33,453 nucleotides of DNA from Mycoplasmataceae bacterium (GTDB lineage Bacteria > Bacillota_I > Bacilli_A > Mycoplasmatales > Mycoplasmoidaceae): positions 1 through 33,453 of the forward strand of contig JAITFH010000022.1 of assembly GCA_031281465.1 (NCBI GenBank), given 5' to 3'. The position numbers and the translations under genes were made by a program. Each line of letters opens with the position of its first letter. Within the stretch, counting starts at the first letter, position 1. Shown piece by piece: positions 10,018 to 21,393 of the stretch. The notes under the pieces are model-generated. The model was not told where the DNA came from. It made no database searches and saw nothing but the letters and a program-made list of their open reading frames with translations.

Positions 10018-11727
10018 ATGTATAAAAACCTTTTAAAATTAAGCTCTTGTTTACTAATTTCAGGAGCAATTGGAACAGTTGCTTATTCTTTAACTAGTTG
10101 TTCAAATTCTAAAGTTTTAGATATTTCACAAACTTTCGATTCAGTTGATGAAGGTATATTATGACAACCAAACGATAGTGTTACCCTATCAGTAACAAAC
10201 GCAAATAAAGAAGATGTAGAATGAAATGACGAACCAATGGAACAATATCAAGATGTATTGGAGTTTAATATTTCTCCTACCAACGATTTAGTAATTACTG
10301 TTAGTGCAAACTATAAGATTGCTGAACTTACAACTTTTGAAATAGTTGCCTCAATTGGAAACGATATAGGCAAAGCTACAATAAGTGTAGGAAAAGTTGT
10401 CAAAATTCCTCTTTCTACAGAATATTTTACTTTCGCCGAAAATGGACAAAATGATACGATTACCGGTTTTAGTCAACTAGTAAAAGAAGATTATGATTCA
10501 TTAAACGAATTTAATGTTTGAGATTTTTCTAATCAAACTAACGTTAAATATGTTGACGGAAACTGCACTTTTGAGACTGCTATCATGAACAATTGGAAAG
10601 TGGGAATAATAAACTTTGGAAGTTTAACATTTTTAAATAATACTAGCTGAAAAACAGGTGCCGGACTTTTTAAAGAAGTAAATTTCAGTTCACTTTATTC
10701 TTTAAATTTCGGAGTTTCTGTTTGAGCGATTCAACAAACAAATTATTCGGCATACGAAACATTTAAAAAAGCTAAATTTCCTAACTTAAAAGAATTGAAA
10801 ATTAACCAAGCAGCATTTGCTGCATCAGAGATGAGAAATAAAGGATCTTACATTTTTACCGGATACGAAACGTTTAGCGAAATTGAAGCACCTAAACTAA
10901 AAGAATTAGATTTGTCAAACATTTCACTTGCTGTACCACAAATGAACGAAGACGATTCTTTATGTGTTGTTCATACTGGACTTGAAATGTTTAAAAAAGC
11001 CGAGATCCCCAATCTTGAAAGCCTTAACCTTACTAATGCGAAATTTGCGGCAACCGGAATGACAATAAGTGGAAGCGTTTACACAGCGGATTGTATGTTC
11101 CAAAATGCAGACTTATCCAATCTGAAAGAACTAAATTTATCCAAAACAGTTTTCGCTGCAACCGGAATGGGTGGTGAACCAATTGTAGAAACAGCTCGTC
11201 ATACTTTTGCTTCTGCTATTCTACCAAAACTAATTGATTTGAATTTATCCGAAACAGTGTTTGCGGCAACCGGAATGACACAAAACGGAGATATTAGAAC
11301 CGCTAATAATACTTTTTTTAGTATAAATTTTTCTAGCCTAACGAAATTAAATTTATCTGGTACAATCTTTGCAGCAAGTGGGATGAATGAAGAAAGGGAA
11401 ATACGCACCGCAAGTTATACTTTTGATAGTGCGACATTCCCTAGTTTAACGAAATTAGACTTATCCGAAACGATATTTGCGGTAGGAGAACAGGAGTTAA
11501 ATTTTAGTCCAGCTTATAACACATTTTTGAATACTACATTTTCCGATAGTTTCACAAAACTTTATTTACCAACCGAATATGATGTAAATTTAGGAGCATG
11601 AGTTAATACTTTTGCTCCTGGACACCCAGGAGCAACTATAAGCATCTATGGATATGGTGCTTGCCCTACAGATTGATTTAGCGATAGCTGATGACCAGAT
11701 GCTATATGAGTTCCCACAAATAATTAA
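10018..11727 (+). CDS. Lipoprotein with leucine-rich-type repeats (gene C)
   Basis: An intact surface lipoprotein of 569 residues. The signal peptide MYKNLLKLSSCLLISGAIG ends in the lipobox SLTSC. Residues of about 30-140 form an Ig-like or all-beta segment (DSVTLSVTN, LVITVSANYKI, KATISVGKV). From about residue 245 to 530 there are seven or eight repeats of 36-40 residues with consensus LKELxLSxTxFAATGMxxxGxIxTAxxTFxxAxFPN, a leucine-rich pattern like that of BspA-type surface proteins. The tail is Trp-rich (DSWWPDAIW). TGA codons within the tail are Trp. Leucine-rich surface proteins often bind host or microbial partners, but no ligand can be read from the sequence. Gene D is a close paralogue. 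Confidence 0.8.
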
Positions 11728-11741
11728 ATTTTAGAAAAATT

Positions 11742-11747
11742 TATAAT
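11742..11747 (+). promoter_or_regulatory. -10 box of lipoprotein gene D
   Basis: A TATAAT ends 8 bases before the ATG at 11756, the same spacing as in gene C. Confidence 0.5.
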
Positions 11748-11755
11748 TTATACAT

Positions 11756-13599
11756 ATGACTAAAAAATATTTTTTTCTAAAAACAAGTTCGATTGTAGCA
11801 TTTGTTGGTTTAGCAACCACTAGTGGTTGGCAGCTAGTAAGCTGCCAAAACCCTACTAATGATCCGACATTAAAAATCTTAGATGAATTTGACACGAAAG
11901 ACAATGACAACATATTATGTCATCCAGAAGATTCAGTTACTTTAACTGTAGAAAACACAAACGGTGCAGAAGTTAGTTGAACTGTTACAAATGAAGAAGA
12001 ATATGAAGACATATTAAGTTTTGATGATTCAACGGCAGAACAATTAGTACTTACCGTTGATGCTGATTACATAATCGCTGAAGTACAAGAAGTTGAAGTT
12101 ATTGCTTCAGCTGGAGATAAAAGTGATAAAATCATAATTAACATAGGAAAACTTATTCCGGTTCCGCTTACTTTAGATTATTTCAGTTTTGGTAATGAAA
12201 AAGGTGAAAATGATATGATTGAAGGGTTCAGCGATGGAGTGCTCACTAATCCAAGTTTACTAGATGGTTTTAATGCTTTAGATTTTTCAAATCAAAACAA
12301 CATTAAGTATGTTGCATTCTATTGCACATTTAGCACTAATAATGTAATAGAAGACTGAAAAGTTGGGTTAATAAATTTTGGAAATTTAATTTTTTTAAAC
12401 GATAATGATGGTTATACAGGAAAACACCTTTTTGCTGAGATTACTTTTAACTCATTGTATCGTTTAGATTTTGGTACATCTACTTGGGCAAATGAAAATA
12501 CTTCTTGGTCAGTGTGCGAGACTTTTGTTGTTTCTGATTTTCCTAATTTGAAAGAATTGGTTATGAATAAAGCTAATTTTGCATGTGAAGGAATGGCACC
12601 GGACGAAGGAGAAATTTTAACAGCTTATGCCACGTTTGCTGGTGCAACAATGAATAAGTTAAAAGAATTAGATTTGTCGAATGCGGCATTTGCTGTACCA
12701 CTAATGAGTAACAAGGTAAACCTGATATTTATACAACGGCAGAGACTTTTGCTCATACAAACTTTCCTGCGTTAGAAAAACTAAATCTTTCTAACGCAAA
12801 ATTTGCTTCAGCGGAAATATCTATAAATGCGGGGATTTCCACCGCTAGTAATACTTTTCGCAGTTCTGTACTCCCTAATTTAAAAGAACTAATCTTAACA
12901 ACCACCGCTTTTGCAGCTACACAAATGGTGGCTGATGGAGTAATTAATACCGCATCTACCACTTTTAGCTTTGCAAATTTATCTGGTTCAAAAGAGCTAA
13001 GTTTATCTAACGCGATATTCGCTGCGGAAGGAATGAGCACAGGAAATACTCAAGGAATATATACCGCAATGGATACTTTTTTAGAATCAGATTTATCAGA
13101 ATTGACCAACTTGAGTTTGGATGGTGCGATATTTGCAGCTTCAAACATGTGTGTTGATGGACTAATTAGTACCGCTTGCCAAACTTTTGAGAAAACAGAA
13201 CTTGCCAAAATTGAAAAATTAAATCTAACCGGTGGAATATTTGCAGTGAATGGAATGAGTCAAGAAGGAACAGTTGAAACAGCGGTTTTCACTTTTGGAG
13301 AAACAAAATTCCCTAATTTAAAAGAACTAAATCTTTCTGAAACAGTGTTTGCGACAAGCAATATGATTTCTTCTGGAACTGTAGAAGTTGCTATTGATAC
13401 TTTTGCTCGTTTTGAAATTACTGATAAGTTTGCAAAACTTTACTTACCAACAGACTATGATGAAGAACTAGGCGAATGATATGGAACTTTTTCTAACAAT
13501 AGTCCTTACACTAACCCTATAACTATTTATGGCGATGAAGAAGCTTCGTGAGAATGATTTAATGTAAACTGATGACCAAACGCCACTTGAACCGAATAG
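11756..13599 (+). pseudogene. Leucine-rich-repeat lipoprotein paralogue with a one-base frameshift (gene D)
   Basis: Paralogue of gene C with the same architecture: signal peptide with lipobox LVSC, Ig-like segment (SVTLTVENT), the conserved block LDFSNQNNIKYV, then LKEL/FA-x-M leucine-rich repeats and a Trp-rich tail (NWWPNATW). The frame from ATG 11756 ends at TAG 12773-12775. Near 12714-12716 the paralogue pattern SNKGKPD becomes SNKVNL because one G appears to be lost (GG instead of GGG). Restoring it gives a 614-residue protein ending at TAG 13597-13599. The 3' part stays open over about 290 codons, so the event is recent, reversible or an assembly error. As read, a 339-residue truncated lipoprotein would be made. 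Confidence 0.7.
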
Positions 13600-13655
13600 T
13601 TCTTATTTTCACTTTTCTTATTAACTCTACTTTCTAAATAGAAATTTAGAAAGAA

Positions 13656-13661
13656 TATAAT
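13656..13661 (+). promoter_or_regulatory. -10 box of parC
   Basis: A TATAAT ends 6 bases before the ATG at 13668, so the transcript would begin at or beside the start codon. Confidence 0.5.
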
Positions 13662-13667
13662 TCTTAT

Positions 13668-16166
13668 ATGGCTAAGAATAGCAAAAATAATAATATTCCT
13701 GAAGAAAATATTCCGGAAAAAATTATCGTAACTAATATCGAAGATGTAATGTCTTTTGCTTTTGGAAGATATGCCAAAAGCATTATTCAATCCCGTGCCT
13801 TACCCGATATCCGTGATGGACTAAAACCAGTACAACGAAGAATAATTTATGCAATGTACGATTTAGGAATCGTACATAACCAACCACACAAAAAATCAGT
13901 TAGGACGATTGGTGAAGTAATTGGTAAGTATCACCCACATGGTGATAGTTCAATCTATGAAGCAATGGTTGTAATGAGCCAAGATTGAAAAAAGAATATT
14001 AAACTAATTGATATGCACGGTAATAACGGTTCATTAGACGCTGATCCTCCTGCAGCTCCCCGTTATACCGAATCTCGTTTAAGTTTGTATAGTGAAAAAT
14101 TAATCGAACTTATTAATAAAAAAACAGTAGATTTTATTGATAACTTCGATGGTAGTGAACAAGAACCAGTAGTGCTACCCAATCTACTACCCAACTTATT
14201 AATTAATGGTGCTAATGGTATAGCTGCTGGATATGCTACAAATATTCCACCATTTAATCCAATCGAATTATTGGACACGGTAATTGCTCGAATCGATGCT
14301 CCTAATTCAAGATTAGACACTATTTTAAAAATATTACCAGGTCCTGATTTTCCAACTGGAGGAATTATTTTAAATCGTCAAGGTATTCGTGATGCTTATG
14401 AAACTGGAAGAGGAAAAATTGCTATCAGAGCAAAAATGGAGTTGGTAGAAAAAGATCGTAAAAAGAAAATTTACATTTCTGAAATCCCTTATGAAACAGT
14501 GAAATGCAATATTATCGATCAAATTAATGATTTAGCAGAAAAATTTGAAACATTAAACATTATTGAAGCTCACGATGAATCTGATATGAGTGGAGTTTCT
14601 ATATGTATTAATTTAAGAGATAATGCTAATTATGAATTTGTAAAAAACTATTTATGTAAAAATACTGAGTTACAGATTTCTTATAGTTTTAACATGATTG
14701 CAATAAGTGATAAAAAACCAGTTCTCTTCTCTATTTTTGAATATTTAGATAGCTTTATTAAACATGCTATTGAAATAGTTACCAAAGCTGTTACATTTGA
14801 TTGCAATAAAGCTAAACAAAGAAAAGAAGTGATTGAAGGAATTATTAAAGCTATTTCTATTGTCGATGATGTGATTTTATTAATAAAGAAAAGTGCAGGA
14901 AAAGCTGATGCTAAAAAATCACTTATTGAAAAAATGTTTTTTACTGAATCACAAGCAGAAGCAATTCTTGAATTAAAACTTTACCGTCTTTCTAACACAG
15001 ATGTGGTAGAATTAAAAAAAGAACAAGAAGAATTGAAAGCAAATATTACAGAATATGAAATGATATTAAATAACGAAGAATATCGTAATAACTATCTTAA
15101 AACTAAATTAAGAGAATATAAAAAGATTTTTAATCTTCCGAGAAGAACAATGTTCAGCGACGAAGAAGCTAATGTACAAATAGAAGCGATAGATGTAGTG
15201 GAAGATCGTCCAATCTTTATAGTTGTTACTAGAGATGGATATCTTAGAAACATCCCGATTAAATCTTTTAATAGTTCTGAATATGCAATGATGAAATTTA
15301 AAGATGGTGATTACCCTGTTGCTCAATTTGAATCAAATTTAAAAAACAGAATCATTTGTATTACTTCTAAAGGAAACTTTATCTCTATTCCTAACTATAA
15401 GATTCAACAAGTGAAATTTAAAGATATGGGTGTACATATCAACACCCTTATCCCTATTGATTCAAATGAAAAGATTGTTTTTGTTTGCGAACACTTAGGA
15501 GTTAGTGATAATCGAATCTTAACAATCGCTTCAAAGAACGGATATATCAAAAGAACTAGTTTAGAAAACATTACAGTTTCTAAAACCCCTAAAACAGGAA
15601 ACATTATGGGCTTTGAAGATGAAGATGAAGTGATTGGATGTTTAATCAATAATGCTGACGAAGAAAAAACCATTTGTGTTACTTCAACTGATGGAAAAGT
15701 ATTAGCTTATCCAATTAGTCAAGTTAGTGTTATTGGTAGAAGTGGAAGGGGAGTAGTTATGTCAGGAGACAGAAATATCACTTATGCTGACATAACTACT
15801 TTAGATGATAAAGATTTCTTACAAATTAATTGTAATTTAGGAAGCAAAAGAATTAAGAAAGATACTATTAAAGTAGCTAAACGTGCTAGTAAATTAACTC
15901 CTGTTTTAACACAAGTTAAGACTAACCCTATTATCGTTAAAAGTGCTTACGGTGTTAATGCAAATGATTTATCTTATTTTGTTTTTGAGGATTTTTCTTT
16001 TTCTTATATCAAGTCTTCTGATATAACAATTGGTTCTCCTGACACAAGAGTTAGTCCTATTAAAAAAGAAAAATTAGTTAATGCTTTATTAGTGCCAAAA
16101 ATAGTTGCTGATAAAGTACAAAATATTGATAGCGGCAAAGATGGTGAACAGGGAGGATTGTTTTAA
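13668..16166 (+). CDS. parC: DNA topoisomerase IV subunit A
   Basis: The DNA-breaking and rejoining subunit of topoisomerase IV, which with ParE decatenates daughter chromosomes. The product has 832 residues. It shows the breakage-reunion domain with catalytic Tyr133 in APRYTE, the quinolone-determining region [11 protein letters not shown] with Ser94 and Glu98, and beta-propeller repeats of the C-terminal domain (for example [32 protein letters not shown]). The [11 protein letters not shown] stretch and MSQDW favour ParC over GyrA. An in-frame TGA at 13986-13988 is that Trp. parE, usually adjacent in mollicutes, is not next to it here, so the usual pair is separated. Confidence 0.93.
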
Positions 16167-16211
16167 ATAAAAATTTAAAACTCCGAAGTGTTTTATAGCA
16201 GTATTTAATTA

Positions 16212-17321
16212 ATGTTTCTTTCGATAACCAAAAAAAATTACTTCCACTATTTGAATAAATATATTTTTCTTTGTTTGCTACCTTCTTTATTACTTTATTT
16301 TGTTCAAGCATTCACTTGAATAGTGCCGCAACTAGTTTTGCCTTTAATGATGAAAGCTGGATACTGACAAATATATGTATGAATGCCTATAGATTTAATT
16401 TTTGGTTGACATAATTTTAATGAATCTCCTAGGTTTTTCCAAGTGGTTTATACAATCTTTGATTTAACAAGTATTATTATGCCATCGGTGGTATTTTTAG
16501 TAATGGGTAAAAAAACTTTCTTTCGTTGTATTTGTATAGCTAGCATAATTTACGTATTTTCAATGTTTTTTTGAATCCTTTTCCCGTCATACGATTATTT
16601 ACTTGATTCAACTTGACATGGACAAGAAATCAATCCAGCAACTTATCCGTATATTTCCCAAGGATGAGGATGCTTTCCGAGTTTTCATAACATCTGTGTA
16701 ATTGTATTTTTATTAGCTTTTATATTCAATCAAAACAAGTTGCATAATACTTATTTAAATAAAAATAATTTCTTTTTTATAGCATTTTCGGTATTTTTAT
16801 TGTTCTGTTATGGGATGATAAAATATTTCACTATCGGAGCTTTTTATTATCGTTGAACAGAAATAATTTTTACTATAGTTTTTTTGTGTAGTTTTATTGC
16901 TATGTCCCCGCTTTGGTACCAAAACAATTTACACAAAAATAGAGAACAAAGAAATGAAATAACAACACCGATTAACGAAGGAAAGAATTGTTTTTTATAT
17001 ATTAAATTTACATGTATTTTAGTCTTTACTGCACTGTGGATTTTAATATATTTATCTACGATTTTTACTAGGAATCATTTTGTAAGTGATGGTTTGTTTA
17101 GTTTAGCGGTATGTTTATTTTTTTACATCGTATGTACTTTGATTTTTACATATGCAAAAGACTTTTCTTTAGCTTATCGAGATTTCTTTGTAAAAATAGT
17201 TTATAAGTTCGGTGGGAAAAGATATTTTCCACTAATTAGGATTAATATTATTGTTTGCTTGATTATTGCGGTTTGTGTTCATTTATATATGCAATATTCT
17301 TTTTTATTTACTAGATATTAG
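16212..17321 (+). CDS. PAP2-superfamily integral membrane protein, AUR1/IPC-synthase-like
   Basis: A membrane protein of 369 residues with many hydrophobic segments and at least eight TGA-encoded Trp. It carries the two signatures of the PAP2 superfamily in the right order: FPSFHN (Pro156, Ser157, His159) and, about 130 residues later, TRNHFVSD with His289 and Asp293 (H-x3-D). The FPSxH form and the lack of the usual Arg before the second His resemble phosphatidic-acid phosphatase relatives that transfer lipid head groups, such as inositol-phosphorylceramide synthase. A lipid phosphatase or phosphotransferase role in the membrane is therefore likely; the substrate is unknown. It follows parC by 45 bases in the same direction and ends at a probable bidirectional terminator. 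Confidence 0.65.
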
Positions 17322-17375
17322 GTTTGTTTTTAGGGAAAAATATTACAAAAAAGAAAAACTTTTCACACCGCTTTG

Positions 17376-17408
17376 GACTTTATTTTCGAATTTTTTTAAA
17401 ATAAAGTC
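17376..17408. terminator. Bidirectional terminator between convergent genes
   Basis: A perfect 11-base inverted repeat (GACTTTATTTT, then AAAATAAAGTC) with an 11-base loop. Partial pairing continues outward (CACACC-CTTT with AAAGGTTGAGTG). It sits between the ends of the PAP2 gene and the nuclease gene, which converge here. Confidence 0.6.
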
Positions 17409-17430
17409 TAAAGGTTGAGTGAGAAAATAA

Positions 17431-18282
17431 TTATTCATTTTTTGTTAGAATATTTAATAATTCATTTTCTTCAGAAAAACAATTTTCTCCTGTAAGGGAA
17501 ATTGTTAGACTTCCAAGTTTGTAATTTCCTTCCTTTTCAAATTTCAAAATCGGTATAATGTTGGGATTCACCAGTTTAATTTGTGTATCATTTGTGTAAG
17601 TATACGATTTGACGTATTCTTCGTCCTCGTTTTTATATTTAGAATATATAGCATCTAGATGTTTGTTTTTTCCTTTTCCTATTTCTTCAATTAGTTCTAA
17701 AATAGTTTTACCGGTATGCAATTTATCTATTAAAACAACAGTAAAGAAAACTGTTTTTTTGGGATTAAAACAAGGCAATTGTCGAAAATCTATATAAATT
17801 TCTTTTTTATATCTAGTAGTTGTTTTTACCTCAATATAAATTTCTTTAGTAAAAGAAAAATCAAATAATTCGTTAATTTTTGTATCGGAATTTATTTGAT
17901 AATATTTTGCTCATTCTATTTCATTTTTTTCTAAAAAATAAATAAAAACAACTTCTCCTAAATCTCCTAAAAGTGTGTGTTCTTTCTGTTGTCTATTTCA
18001 AAACTCTCCAAAATTCTCTATATTTTTTAGAAACGGAATAGATTTGTCGTATTCCGTTTCTATTAAATTTCAAAGAAATGTTTTGAAGTTTGAAGAAATA
18101 TTAGAAAACTCATACTTTTTATACAATAACCCATTGTCAATTAAATTACCATTTTGTTTTACATGTTTTAAGTTAGAAGAAGTATATGTTTTCACCAATT
18201 CTTCTTTAACAGCTAAAATAAAACTAGTATCGTTATTATCGTTCACCCAAAAAAAATTCTTTACTTTTCTTTCCATAAACAT
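17431..18282 (-). CDS. PD-(D/E)XK nuclease, last gene of the GHKL-Z1 operon
   Basis: A 283-residue protein with the restriction-endonuclease core: GDLGE (Glu110), then FDF (Asp141) and IYIEVKT (Glu151, Lys153), the D-x(n)-E-x-K catalytic pattern. This resembles the PD-(D/E)XK (DUF4420-type) proteins found beside Z1 and GHKL ATPase genes. It probably cuts DNA under control of its partners. The start is ATG 18280-18282 (a second ATG lies two codons later), overlapping the end of the Z1 gene by 22 bases. Such tight overlap indicates translational coupling. An A7 run in the coding strand near 17754-17760 could slip. In-frame TGA codons are Trp. The family assignment rests on motifs and context. 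Confidence 0.72.
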
Positions 18283-19625
18283 AACTTATTTAAAAGTTCG
18301 GGTTTTCCTTCAACATATTTTATTATTTCATTTTGAGTTTTTCCTTGCAAATTATAAAATCCAACAATAAATTCTTTGCTTTCTTCCTCGGTGAATACTT
18401 TGTAAATGTTTTCTGAACACAAAACTGTTATATATTTATATCTGTCGAATGATTCGACGTATTCTTTATTCTCACGTCTGTACCCAAATCATCTAGCTCT
18501 TTGTAGCAATGAATCGATCTGAGGTTTTTCTCCGGAATTCATTATTAGTTCTGTTGTGAGATATTTATAAGTAAATCCTCTGGAAAGTTTTGTTCCGCCG
18601 ATTATACATATATATTTTTTACTGCCTGAAATATAGTTTTCTTTTGTTCTTCCGTTACTGATAACAATATTTTGTTGTATATCTAAAGTATTCACAATTC
18701 TTTTCATTCCTTTTCATGTTTCAACAAAAATTTCTTTGTTTTTAAATTTTTGCTTCCAAGCATTTTCTTTTATTACTTGTTCCAAAACTTTTGGCCAGCT
18801 GTTTTGAGATAAGAAAATAATTTTTATTAATTCTTCCCTAATTTCATCATGCTTCTCCGTTAAAGAATCAATATTTATTAAAAATTCACTTTTTTCATTA
18901 GGAAATTCTTTCTCGATTAAATATGTGTCATACAAAAAAATAAAGAAAGAAACCAAAATAGATTTATTAATTTTTTTACTTTGTTTATTATCTTCTAAGC
19001 AAAGATATATATCTGATTTTAAATTATAAAAAAATTCATATCCACAGTAATATTTATTTGGTTCTAAAAAAATAATTTTATCATAATATTCCGGATTTTT
19101 CCTAATAAATTCGATATTCTTAAACGGGGTAGCGGTTATAGAATAAAAACACCCATCCGATTTTTTTGTTATGTCTTTTAAATTAGTTAGCGTTTCGTGA
19201 ATAAGCCCGTCATTTCCACTAATCGAAAAATAATCAGCTTCGTCATCGAAAATAAATAACCGTCTATTTCAATTAAAATACTTTAGTTTATTGTTTATTT
19301 TTTCAAAGTTGCTGCCTTCTTTCATAATAACTAATAAGACTTTATTTTTTTTGTATATACTGTAGTTTTGGAAATACATTTCATAGTCCGAAAAGATATT
19401 CATTCCTTTTTTTTCAAATCTTTCTTTAGTTTGTTTAAGCAAATCTGTTGTCGTACCCCCGAAAACAATAATCGTAAATCCTTCACAAGTGTTTTCGTAA
19501 GTTTCATAGATATTTTCAATTTCTCTCAATATATAGTTTGTTTTCCCACTTTGAACTTGTCCAATAACTAAAATAGAATTGGTTGGAATATATTCATAAA
19601 TAGTAGAATCAAAATTATTACTCAT
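18261..19625 (-). CDS. Z1-domain helicase-like ATPase
   Basis: A 454-residue NTPase. The N-terminal half has Walker A GQVQSGKT (residues 22-29), Walker B FDDEAD (126-131) and an SF2 motif III SITATPF. The C-terminal half has the Z1 signature GGTKLSRGFT (from about residue 343) and LLQRARWFGYR (373-383), including the arginine-rich helicase-like motif VI region. Z1 proteins occur in operons with MutL/MORC-type GHKL ATPases and restriction nucleases, where they are thought to move along or remodel DNA. It starts 8 bases inside the end of the GHKL gene and runs 22 bases into the nuclease gene. From memory most Z1 proteins are much longer, so this looks like a compact version. Confidence 0.82.
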
Positions 19626-21393
19626 CTTCGGTTAAATAATTAAGGATTTCGTCAACCAATTTAATAAAATCAAATTCATTTAAATCGATACGCTCGAATA
19701 TTTCATTATCTTTTTCTTCGAATCTTATTTTTATAAGAGAAAAACAAATAGCAAACACTCCAATAGCATTAGAAAAAGTGCCTTTATTTTTCTTTGCATC
19801 AATCATGTCTTTCCAAACTTTATGTGAAGAATTAATGTAAATGTAGTGTCTATTAATGTCTCCAGGAAAAATTCCTTCATTAGGACCATGAGCAATTAGA
19901 AGAGGATTGTTATATTCAAGCTCAGGTACTAATTTTAAGCAAAATTCGTATGGTTTTTCTTTGATTTCTAACTTAAACCATTTTTCGTTTTCACCATTAA
20001 TGTTTTTATCTTCAACTTTAAATTTTTTAGCGAGTTTCATTTCCTTAAGTAAATTTTCTTGTTTCTTTTTAATTGGAATATCTTTCGCTTCTATTTTCTT
20101 TTCGATGTTTTTTAAAAATATATCTCTAAAAACATCTTTAATTATTGGTTTCATATCGTTTAAAAAATTTTGTATATCAGCACTAATTTTCTTACCATTA
20201 TCTGTTTGTCAACTAAAGTCTTTTTTATTTTTTTGTGTCAAAACAACACCGGTTAAATCAATCTCCATAATAAGTCTGGTAGAAAAATCGTTATCATCAT
20301 TAACGAGTGGATAACAACCGAATGAAGTAAGTTTTTGAGAACCAGCGTTATGAGATTCGTTTGGAGAATGACATATATATCTTCCTGCCTCACTAAAATA
20401 ACCACCATGTAAAGAACGGAATTGATGTTCTTCGTCACTTATTCCACATGAGTTATTTAAAAATCCTCAGTACACTTTAATTTTCATTTTTTCTTCAGTT
20501 TCATTTCCATTGATGTCGATTTTTTGATATTCTGTTTCGGGCGAGAATGAAAATTTTACATAACTTTCAATACTTTTATCCCTAATACTTTTAATAATTA
20601 ATTCTTTAAGTTTAGTACAACCGTATTTTTCCAAAGTAGCATTATATTTATCAATTTCAATCTTATTGATGGCGGAAATTATTTTATCTTCATTACTAAT
20701 AATTTCATATTTTTCTTCCTTTCCTTTTGCTTTTATACTGGTGTAAAATGTACTAAAATTTCATCACGAAATATCTTTGTAATCAAGTTCGTGATTATTG
20801 ATTTGTATTTTCAATCCTTCTTTAATAAATTTACAATATCTTAAACTTAAAATGCTTTCAACTTTTCCTAAATATTCTTTTATAGAAGGGTAATGATTTA
20901 TATCTTCAACTATAATCACCGTTCCTCTTTCTAACTCTAAACTAGACGGTACGCATTCTGTTTCAATGTTTGCACTTTCATCGTATTTTTTTTCATTCAT
21001 ATATCAAAATGACATCTTTTCTTCTTCCTCTCTTTTTGATTTAATTTCTATACTTTTTCCGGTTCAGAAAAGAGCTAGCTTCATCCCTACACCATGTGCT
21101 CCTAGTTCACCAGCATTGGTGTTTTGATTTTTGGGCATAATTGCTTCAGCTAGTTCTTCATCGTTCATACCGTAGGCATTGTCCTCAATTGTAAATTTAT
21201 AATCTTCTTTTTCTTTATCTTCATCATATTTAATTTTAACAGTCAAACCTCTGATGTTAGAATTGTTTTTTTGTCATGAATTAATTGAATTATCTATAAA
21301 TTCACATAAACAAAATCCGATGTTGGTTTGTTCTTTTTTTCATTCAAGATGCACATCTCTTCATGTTTTTTCTCCATATTTCCTAACCGCCAT
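19618..21393 (-). CDS. GHKL ATPase, MutL/MORC-like
   Basis: A 591-residue ATPase of the gyrase/Hsp90/MutL superfamily. The Bergerat fold is complete: N box EFIDNSINS (Glu31, Asn35), G1 box EDNAYGM (Asp71, Gly75), and G2 box GELGAHGVGMK (residues 95-105). A transducer-like region follows, with a Lys-bearing GVVLTQKNKKDF loop. The rest is charged and partly helical. In conflict systems such ATPases are proposed to clamp DNA and gate the nuclease. ATG 21391-21393 is chosen because it places the N box at the expected distance from the N-terminus. It overlaps the upstream gene by 11 bases. Five or more TGA codons are Trp. It could alternatively belong to Hsp90-like ATPases without DNA function, but the neighbours argue for a restriction-type role. 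Confidence 0.82.

Noticed and set aside
17975-18370. A plus-strand frame of 131 codons
   Set aside because: It lies opposite the ends of the nuclease and Z1 genes, which have clear motifs; the plus-strand translation is Phe/Ser-rich with no recognisable features.
19907-20314. A plus-strand frame of 135 codons
   Set aside because: It is antisense to the GHKL ATPase gene, whose frame is continuous and motif-bearing.
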